Shown one piece after another: positions 55,995-64,000 of a stretch of 64,000 nucleotides of DNA. A model generated the notes under the pieces. That model saw only the letters and a list, made by a program, of their open reading frames with translations. It did not search any database and was not told where the DNA came from. The stretch's first letter is position 1, and each line of letters starts with the position of its first letter. A program made the position numbers and the translations under genes. The stretch spans positions 5,520,501 to 5,584,500 of the forward strand of contig JAKNDB010000087.1 of NCBI GenBank assembly GCA_024305405.1, given 5' to 3'. This DNA comes from Dirofilaria immitis. Lineage: Eukaryota > Nematoda > Chromadorea > Rhabditida > Onchocercidae.

Positions 55995-58900
55995 GCCTTA
56001 TAACTAAAACATTATAGAATTCTACAGTACAAAAATCCAACATTTATGGGGAGAATCACGCGAAAAAGCCGACGTTTGCAGGAAGTTGCAATACAGAATG
56101 CGATTTTTACAAAAGTTAACTCTTTTTATTGGATGTATGAGTAAATTTAGACTACCATTATATGCTGATTGAATTTTCTTGAATAAAAAATTAGATCTAT
56201 AAGCTATAGAAATTACTTAGTATCTATATGCCTTCTTATATGGTCATTTTGCAACATGTTTGAATATTAGTGAATCAACCAGTAGATAATTTCAGTAAGG
56301 AAATATTTTTTGACCAATAATAAATTGTTGATGCGATCGTTTATCTAGAAATATATGATAAAATAGGCGTAAAAATCGTTCTAAGAAGAATCGATTTGTT
56401 CATTGGTGATAACGGAGTCATTTTATTGATTGGATATGGTTTATTAAGATTTAATTCAACTATCGTTCTATCGTTTCTTGCATCAATGATTTCCTTACCA
56501 GAAATTAACATTTCTTTTTTTTGATTTTTGAATGGAATTAATGATGAAAAATAGGAAAATAAGTTAAAGATCATCATGACAAAATCAAAGAAGACAAACG
56601 CGATCAATATTCATGTAAAGGGCATCAGCTGAGAAAACAATGCAATGAATAGCAAGGAGTAAATTTCAAGTACGGCCTTCAATTAAAAGATCCCGGCAAT
56701 CAATTAGTATAGAATGATGGTCGACAAGAAGCACTGCTTACTGCTGAAAACGGAAAGGCGTAAGCCTGCAGTAGTGGGTAGAATGTTAAAGGACCAGGCT
56801 GATAATTCTGCAATTCTCTAGAAAACTTCAAGGCAAATGAATGATGCAGTGGATATAGTTTCATAAAGTGAGATCCTAATGAAGTTACTTGTACTTAACG
56901 ACAACGACAAGTCGAAACTAGCATCGGATACTTATTAAAATTAGATGAAAGTTTGCGCAGCTAGACAAGTTAATGACAACAACAAATGGAGAATTTGTGA
57001 TTAAATAATCATTCCTAAATGATTTATTAAATCACATTAGATTTCTAACCTATTACTCAAAATTTATCGATGAAAGGTTTCCGGATCGAAAATGAAAAAG
57101 AATTTCTTATTTCGCGTTCGTGAAAAGGAATTTATAGAAAATTTTTGTTTCACTTTTGAACGATTTGTAACGTAAGAAAATCTAAATGAATTGTGATTTT
57201 TCATGTTTTGTCGCATTTTAAATAGGTTTACTTCGGTTTTGCGTAGCTAGATCTTTTTTTTTCGTTAAATCTTTTTCGTATTCTCGATATATTCTTAAAT
57301 AAATCCGCTGTATCTTTATTTTTCAAACTATGTAATATTGGTAGATAGCTGAGTAATTATAGCATAATGACTGCTGCTACTCATTTCATTTGCAAACTTT
57401 CTCATAAACTACGGCATTTAATTAATACAGGTTTGGAGATGTTGTGAAAACAATCAATAGCTCCATATTAAAATTAAACACCTGTACATGCATATTTTGG
57501 TGGGATTTCTCGAAATTTTAAAATGAATCATGCATGAATATGACATATTTCAGTTCTGATGGCAAACGAATCAGCATAATTCAATGTTAAACATCACAGA
57601 AATTACTTGCATTTCTACGATTACATGAATGATATAATCAACGAGACGAAAGAAGCATGTTGTGGAAATGTTATGAAAAAATTCGCTCTTTTTCATCCTT
57701 AGTATTTAAATCGTCTTCAATTTTAAAAATACCATTGTAACATGCATTCATCACTTCTTTCTTTTCCTTCTCTTCCAAAACCTCCAACCGATTATTTCAA
57801 AGGTCTCAAAACTTGTCACTAAACTGTTCTAATTAAATTCTCAAAAACTATTCCAATTAGCAAATTGAAATAATGATTGAGCGTGAGAAAATTTTATAAA
57901 GTAATAGTGTTGTGGATTCGATATTGAGATTCTTTGACTTTTACCACCCTATGTTTTGATTGGAAATTCGCGAAAAACAAATCAATACAACTGAGGTAGA
58001 AAAGGCTAAGAGTAAAAAATGCAACACAGAAATATTGGTATTACAAGCATGCAGAGCAATACAAAAACGGAGGTAGTGACCCAGTAAAATATTAATGGAT
58101 TGAACTGAAAGTGAACTTGTTAATTGAATTCAAAATATTGAAACTAAAATATTCAAATTTTTCGGGCAAGTTGTGTCAGAGAGAGAAGATGGAAAATAAT
58201 CTATAACTTGCTCACGCAGATTTCCAAATTTCAAAAATGCTTGCTATTTTAAATTTTACAAAAGGCTGAAAACCGCATTTTTCCAGCTTATGATAAATAT
58301 CATTATCGATTTAATTTTTTTTTGAACAAATAGAGACTGCCAATAAAAAAGATATACAATGAATTAAAAATTTCGTCGGCAAACAAAAAAAACTCTTGAG
58401 GTCTAGCATATTGCACCAACATGTAGGGTCTTATAAAAATTATTTACAGAAATAACTGCTGTTAAACACATATCAAGATTTTTACTATCACTGACTCGCA
58501 ACATCATATTGAAAAGCAATCTTAAGAAATGTGAGAGTGTTCTGCCAATGTGAAAAATTCTATTACACCAAGCAACTTCATATTACCCATTGAGAATAAA
58601 CACGAAGAAGTTCTATAATAAAAGAAAATATAAAGATTCATGCTAGAGATGTATTAATTTGTAGGTCAAGATGTAGTAAATTGATTCACATCAGTAAACA
58701 TGTTTATATGTTTCAAATAAAGACAGTAACTCTTTTGATCTTTCAACTGACCTCCAAGCTGTGAAATCCTGAGTATCTAAATCATAGAACTGATTGAAAG
58801 AGATGTTTGGCGTAGTCAGTTAGGGATGATATCAAGCGTGATATTGGGTTTCTTTTTCCTGTTATCGTCATTAATTTGTCGAAATTTTAATCGTTGAGCT

Positions 58901-59664
58901 TGTTGTCATGCTAGAATAACTTCGCTATTAAAGGTTTACTTATCCAAATTTGAGAACTTCCTCACTAGATTATCATATTGTGTGACTGAAGAATAAATTC
59001 TTATAATTATTATTGTTTGTGAAACCAATCAAAAAAAAATTTCACGACGTTACTATTATCGGAGGGGAGGACAACATAATGCATTAAGCAATTTCAATTG
59101 AAACAACAAAAGATTTACCACAGTAAACAGTTAGAAATAAAATTAGATACGAAACTCTAACATAAAGAAATTTATTCAAAGATATTGTTACATACTCAAA
59201 ATATAAGTTCAAGTCTAAGCAACAATTTACAAAAAAATGGTATCGATTAAGAAAGACAAATTTCAAGTGCAAAATATTAAAAACTTGATGCTTTTGGATG
59301 GAAAAGGGATAATAATTAAGAATTTCAATTATAAATGAAATAAAATGTAGGAAGTAAGTATAATCTGTTCAGCATATTTTCTGTTTATGCTACTCAATAA
59401 GAGTGCATATGATGAGAATCTAAGAAAAAGATAGAAGATCAATACAACTGAAGGATGGACGAAGATTAACTTCATCAAGCTTGACAATGATGGCATAACA
59501 GATAAGTAAAGATTTAAATATTTTCATGAGCTTTCTTACAAATTCCATAAATTAAAGAATTTTGGAAATCTTTCTTAATAAACTTTTCCTTTCCTCATAT
59601 TTTCCCGAGAACATTCACTTTTCAAGAAAAATAACTAGGGATATAAGAAATAGGAAAATGAACA
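54440..59664. other. Intergenic region downstream of the Clc-like gene
   Basis: Starts with the probable Clc-like 3' UTR. An 18-nt direct repeat (about TTACTTGAGCTTATTTCT) lies near 54848 and 54888, and an (AT)n tract at about 55967-55994. Minus-strand 56583-56341 is open for about 80 codons from an ATG pair, with a hydrophobic start (MMIFNLFSYFSSLIPF) and a polar remainder; no domain. The stretch 56642-56960 is more complex and GC-richer than its surroundings but has many stops in every frame. No tRNA seen. Confidence 0.4.
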
Positions 59665-59896
59665 TTGCCAAGTAGTATAAAATCGGCATTAAGACTTGGT
59701 GATGGGTTAATGTATGCAGAAACAATAGACTTACCTAATGATCGTGATTCCGAGTATAAAAATAGTCATATCCTAACCTTTTCGGAGAATTTTACATGCC
59801 CGGAGTCCGGTTTCGCTCTTAGAGAAATAGAACCGGGGTTCTTTTCTTTTAATAAGCCCCTATGGTGCGTGTGGGTTATGTAATGGGCTTGGTAAG
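59665..59896 (+). pseudogene. uvrA: Fragment of bacterial uvrA (probable Wolbachia transfer)
   Basis: The plus strand reads SSIKSALRLGDGLMYAE, then ILTFSENFTCPESGFALREI and EPGFFSFNKP. These are the UvrA segment S-E-x-F-x-C-P-x-S-G-F...E-I-E-P-x-x-F-S-F-N-x-P before its zinc module. After the C-run at 59857-59860 the frame shifts by one base and resumes as YGACGLCNGLGK, the expected G-A-C-x-x-C-x-G-L-G. Nematodes have no UvrA, the subunit of bacterial excision repair that scans DNA. Only about 75 codons remain, with a stop just upstream and a frameshift, so this is a dead fragment. Origin from the Wolbachia endosymbiont is inferred from host type. Confidence 0.85.
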
Positions 59897-59959
59897 AACA
59901 ACAACATAATTTCAACAATAATTTGAAAAACCTTAAAAATGAATTTAAGATGTAGCGCT

Positions 59960-60109
59960 TTATCGAGATCGTGCACTATCAATACTAGTCGAAAGAACAT
60001 TTTGAAACAGGTTCAAAACATCAGCAGTAACAGTGGCATCATAGATAAATAGACCACCACAGAGTATCTGACCATTCCAGACCTGCTTTATACCACAAAT
60101 CCTCAAATT
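59960..60109 (-). pseudogene. Unassigned open segment next to the uvrA remnant
   Basis: The minus strand has 49 open codons between stops without an ATG near the start: ICGIKQVWNGQILCGGLFIY, then TADVLNLFQNVLSTSIDSA. The composition is much less AT-biased than the flanks. It lies 64 nt from the uvrA fragment and may be part of the same insertion (another endosymbiont piece in reverse orientation) or a relic of a host gene. Confidence 0.35.
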
Positions 60110-61518
60110 TTAGTTATCACCCAAAAAATAGGAAAAAAACAGAAAGGACAATTCTGAATAAAAACCACACGCAAATTGCTTAAGCTAAACTTTTTGCAAT
60201 ACGTTTGTTACTTAGACCCTTTAACTTGATATTATGAATAAAGCGTAAGAGTTTCTCAAGATTTAAGTTCTCATATTGAGAACGAAACATTTAAACATAA
60301 AAATGGAAGCAAAAAATTGAATAGCCGGAAGTAATTATCGAGAATTTGAAGACCTTTGATAAGAACAAGTATAAAAAAAGGAAAACTAGCAGAACATCTA
60401 TAAATAAAATATCATCTGCTCATACGGAAGATTTTATATCTACGTGATGATAGGAAAAACCGACAGAATCAAAATATAACATATTAACGCATGAATAGTA
60501 CGCTATCTACAATAACTATTCTAAATTGTTTTGCAGCGCTGATATCATATTAACCGACGGTAATGTACTAAAAAGCAATAATGCGATTTGAAATTATTCA
60601 ATTAAATCTTGACCTAATTGCTTCATTGCTTTGCTGCAATATATATTCCTGATTTGTCTGACAATATTTCAGGTCTATTTTACACAATTAAAAATTTAAT
60701 ACCTAATTTAAAAAAATTAGCTGTTAGTTCTGAAAAAATGAAACCAGAAGTAAACATATTTCAATATCAAAGAAATAAATTACACTAATTTCAATAAAAG
60801 CAATGTAAAAATATAATATCTATACGGAACAGTGCATGTACATGAATCGCAATAAGACAGACAGTATGAAAAAAATGATATAAATAGTGTCAGTTCACGA
60901 AATCGAGAGTTGTTAAAAATATCAAAAGAATATAGAGGGAATCAAAAAAACAGAAAGAAACCTGAGCGAGAAAGTGATTTAATGAGTAAATGCTCCATAA
61001 AAGACTATCATGATAAATGCATAGAATATCATAAAAATCAAGAAAATCTTGTGCCAGAAAAGAGAATGAGCAAAGCACTAAAAAATAAAATGGATATGAA
61101 CAAATTAAGAAAAAAGCGCAACTGCAATATTTCAGAGAAAACTAGCTAAAAACAGAGATTTTTAAAGACATAGTAAAGATTACAGCAAAAATTACAGTTA
61201 GGCTATTTTTGCAAGAATACATGCAAATACGAAACATATTTATTTAGATCTTGAATAATAACTATAACAACAGCAATATGTCAACAGAAACAAACAAAAG
61301 TCAAATACGTAAGATGTGCAGAAACAAGATTTATAATTAAACTGATGGAAGAAATGTTTGGAGTACAGTATAGCATACAAATAAAAAGAATACAACATAG
61401 TAGGAATTAATGTTTGACAGAATTTGAATTGAAAAATTCATGGTACAAATCAAAAATTAAGAAAAAACAGCAAAACAAAGTATAAACCGCACAGTATTTT
61501 TCTTTATATTATGAACAA
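60110..61518. other. Downstream flank of the fucosyltransferase gene
   Basis: AT-rich. A Lys/Asn-rich plus-strand frame at 60910-61149 lacks an ATG at its beginning and any domain. No other feature supported. Confidence 0.4.
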
Positions 61519-64000
61519 TTATTCTTCTTTCCAATTTTCAGCAAATTCAGACCCTTCACATTCTGAAGTCCCATGAAACCACTCTTCCACATTTTCATAT
61601 ATTTTCGTTGGTCGCTCCTCTAGTAATGCCTCACATAACTTGCAGAAATGAAATCTGAAAGTGTTACTAATTTCAAGAAACATAAGAAATTGAGTGACTT
61701 TACATATTCTAATGTTGTTATTAAAATTGATATCCACTAAGTTCCAAAATTATCGTGATTCTGTAAAACAAATGTGAACCTGTATCCAATGTTCTGATAC
61801 GTTCGAATCCAACCATCACGACGCCATTTGAAATAATCCAAATAAGCTGTTTTATTAGACATCAGTGCAAGCAAATAATTGGCCATGGCTTGAGCACTTT
61901 CAAAATCATCCATTGGTATAAAGGACCGCGGTGGAACTAAGCTTAAAATTCATTTCAAATTACATAAAAATACAAAAATAAGTCTGTATGAACATTGAGA
62001 TCATTCAAAAACTTTACGAAAAATTCCATTGAGATGTTCCATATATCGAAAATTCAATTGAATACTTTGAGTCTTAATATTTGCCATGACAGGAGTTAAA
62101 TAAACAGTGCGAACTTATGTTCTATGTTAACTAACTTTTCATATGTCTTCCGTCTCATAACGATGGGAACGCTTGGTAGATGATAACGATCGAAATACTT
62201 CTCCGTAACATAATTTTTACAAACAGTATTTTCAATCGCAATATAAAAGAAATTCATAGAACCTAAGTCTTCTTCACATTCAGCAGCTCGCTTGCATGCA
62301 TCACGCTTATAAGGGTTTTCTGCACATGCTCCATATTTATCGATCATTATGTATCTAAAATGATATTTTTGAAAAAGTTCTAGAATTGATCACCATATAT
62401 TCCAACTAATGTTTCCTTTCCGACGTTAAAGGGTAGCATCGGAATGATCATGGAATTTAAGAACGAATAATCATAGAGTAAAAACTCAAAGCAATAACAA
62501 AAACTATGTATACTCAGTTATATTCTATTGAAAATTGAAATTTCTTTGAAGGACTGAAATTTCTGATAGTTGAGAAAAACAATAAAACTCACTTTCCAAG
62601 TTTCTCAACAGCTAATTCTCGTTTTGAAATTGTATTGCAATTAGATACCAACCAAAATATTGCATTAGTTTTATTTTCCAATATTGTTTTTTTCATCATA
62701 AGGCAAGTTCTCGGATTTGAAACCATGTAGTTTATTCATTTCGGGACTAATCCAATAACCCCCATATACCCATGGCACGTCTGAATCATGTCGATATGTC
62801 ATTGTCCAGTTGAAAAAGTCATCTGGAAAAAGCCACTTTAAAATTATGCTTCTAGCGAAACGAAAAAAAGACAGAAACAAATGATAGGAACAAGGACGCA
62901 TAATTGAATTTTTGAATTTCCTATTCCTACTAATAATGTAAGATTGTAGGAAAAATTGTTAAATGCTCAAATCTTTTATAATCTACTTAGCACTACAATT
63001 ATATTTTCATTCACTGCAGGTGAGAATTTTGCTATATGAATAATAACAAAGAAAAACGAACGAGGAGCATGTAGGGTGTTCCTTTGCCATAGTTTATAAG
63101 TTGGAGGTGCTTCTACCGTTAAAAATACGTAACGTTGTGATGGAGACCTCCTTTTCGGTAAATCATTCAAGCGAAAATCATCAGTCATAAAATGGAAAAT
63201 AACAGCATCAGCGTCGCTGATCAAAGCTCGATCTGCCGTAAGCACACATTTAGCCTGAATGAATACTCGAAACCATAAATCAAGCATTTCTTTGATGTGT
63301 TCTAACAACAAAACATGCTAATATATTACATGTTAGCATCATCAACAATAAACTCCTCATTAATGAAGAAGATTCAATATTAAATCTTGACAAAATCAAA
63401 GTCATCAAGCCAATAAAAGGATGCTATTGCTGATTCAATTCATCCTAAAATGGAATAAAAAAATAACGATACCTTCTCCATTGATTTGGCTTGCAGCCTA
63501 CCACTATTGCTTGATGAGATCCAAGCTGCCCAAACAACAGATTATTATCAACCCAGTGGGCACCCAGGAAAAAGAAAGTTTCATAAACTTGCTTATTGAA
63601 ACCTGGGATAAAACCCTCATGTCTACAATCTTTCATCAAACTCTTTCAATTCCGGATAGATAAAATCATCACTATTTCTCTGGAACTGCTACACTTCTCT
63701 CGCAATTTCCAAAATCTTAGATGGTCACTTTTTATAATGTAAAATTGATCAGATCGCTTACTTTTAAATCAGGACATTCATTCATTAAATGCAGATGATT
63801 TCCAGGTAACGCGTTAAAGAAAGTTGTCCACATAAGCATTATCTTTTGTTTTGTTTTTACTGGTTGCTGTTGCTCATGTGAATAAGTGATAGTCCGAAAT
63901 ATCTTATGGTGAGGGAAAAATATGCTCAGTACTACTCTCGAAATGACAAAATAGAAAAAGCAAATAGTAATAAGGCCAGTAAAAAGTCGAAAATGTAGTT
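61519..64000 (-). CDS. Alpha-1,3-fucosyltransferase (GT10), 5' end outside the window
   Basis: Minus-strand exons: 63762 to the window edge (at least 79 codons), 63062-63254, 62593-62822, 62136-62354, 61780-61941 and 61519-61654 (stop TAA). The first has the type II anchor (FTGLITICFFYFVISRVVL), a short stem and ...NECPDLK. Next come AKCVLTADRALISDADAVIF and the proline/arginine segment LPKRRSPSQRYVFLTVEAPP, then DFFNWTMTYRHDSDVPWVYG, then the GT10 donor-site motif IAIENTVCKNYVTEKYFDRY, then PPRSFIPMDDFESA and the C-terminal FHFCKLCEALL. The enzyme moves fucose from GDP-fucose to N-acetylglucosamine on N-glycans in the Golgi. Which nematode FUT paralogue this is I cannot tell. The frame slips in exon 3 at the run 62687-62693. 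Confidence 0.9.
62687..62693 (-). other. Frame break in the fucosyltransferase: run of seven
   Basis: Upstream of the run the frame reads SENLPYDEK; downstream the family motif continues one frame over as TILENKTNAIFWLVSNC. Six or nine A (minus strand) instead of seven rejoins them and makes the exon length fit the flanking phases. Confidence 0.65.
63255..63761. other. Fucosyltransferase intron containing an unassigned open patch
   Basis: The join CPDLK|AKCVLTADR across this intron is in phase and matches the family, so the intron is real. Inside it, minus-strand 63639-63445 is open and protein-like (CRHEGFIPGFNKQVYETFFF, GAHWVDNNLLFGQLGSHQA), with a partly open frame on the other strand too. 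Its end phase does not fit the next exon. It may be a relic or an alternative exon. Confidence 0.35.

Noticed and set aside
63445..63639. Second exon of the fucosyltransferase
   Set aside because: Its donor is phase 2 while the next exon needs phase 0; joining 63762 directly to 63254 gives the family sequence CPDLK-AKCVLTADR in phase.

Overview
This window is AT-rich eukaryotic DNA, almost certainly from a nematode and most likely a filarial (onchocercid) one. The coding sequence is cut into many short exons (30 to 300 nt) with nematode-type splice sites (TTTCAG acceptors, two GC-AG introns). The recognisable genes are nematode ones: a single ELAV/EXC-7, a LAT-2-like adhesion GPCR with C-type lectin domains, a Clc-like tetraspan protein and a core-type GT10 fucosyltransferase. 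A short, broken piece of bacterial uvrA sits in an intergenic region, as expected for an old Wolbachia-to-nucleus transfer. The species assignment is inference.

Layout. 0.3-5.2 kb (+): a complete three-RRM ELAV protein in eight exons. 5.2-10.8 kb: no supported gene. 10.9-25.7 kb (+): a latrophilin-like adhesion GPCR of about 1,300 residues in some 30 exons; order is signal peptide, EGF split by a C-type lectin cassette, SUEL/RBL lectin, second C-type lectin, HRM, GAIN/GPS, seven membrane segments, tail. 25.7-41.4 kb: gene-poor, with several protein-like but broken patches at 29.8-32.7, 34.3-34.8 and 37.2-37.6 kb. 41.4-42.7 kb (-): a four-exon ATG10 gene, with exon-like remains of an upstream gene on the same strand at 42.9-44.2 kb. 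47.6-48.9 kb (+): a two-exon model for a small secreted protein. 49.9-54.4 kb (+): a Clc-like claudin-fold tetraspan gene. Its long second intron holds a 96-bp-arm fold-back, a cysteine-rich exon-like segment and a possible small nested gene. 59.7-60.1 kb: the uvrA remnant and a neighbouring unassigned open segment. 61.5 kb to the right edge (-): an alpha-1,3-fucosyltransferase whose N-terminus runs out of the window.

The genes do not form one pathway: RNA binding, adhesion/polarity signalling, autophagy conjugation, a tetraspan membrane protein and Golgi glycosylation. In five places an otherwise excellent exon model is broken by a length change in, or next to, a homopolymer run (three in the GPCR, one each in ATG10 and the fucosyltransferase). 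I read these mainly as assembly errors rather than gene death. Exon boundaries were worked out by hand from reading frame, phase and splice consensus; no search or transcript data were available.
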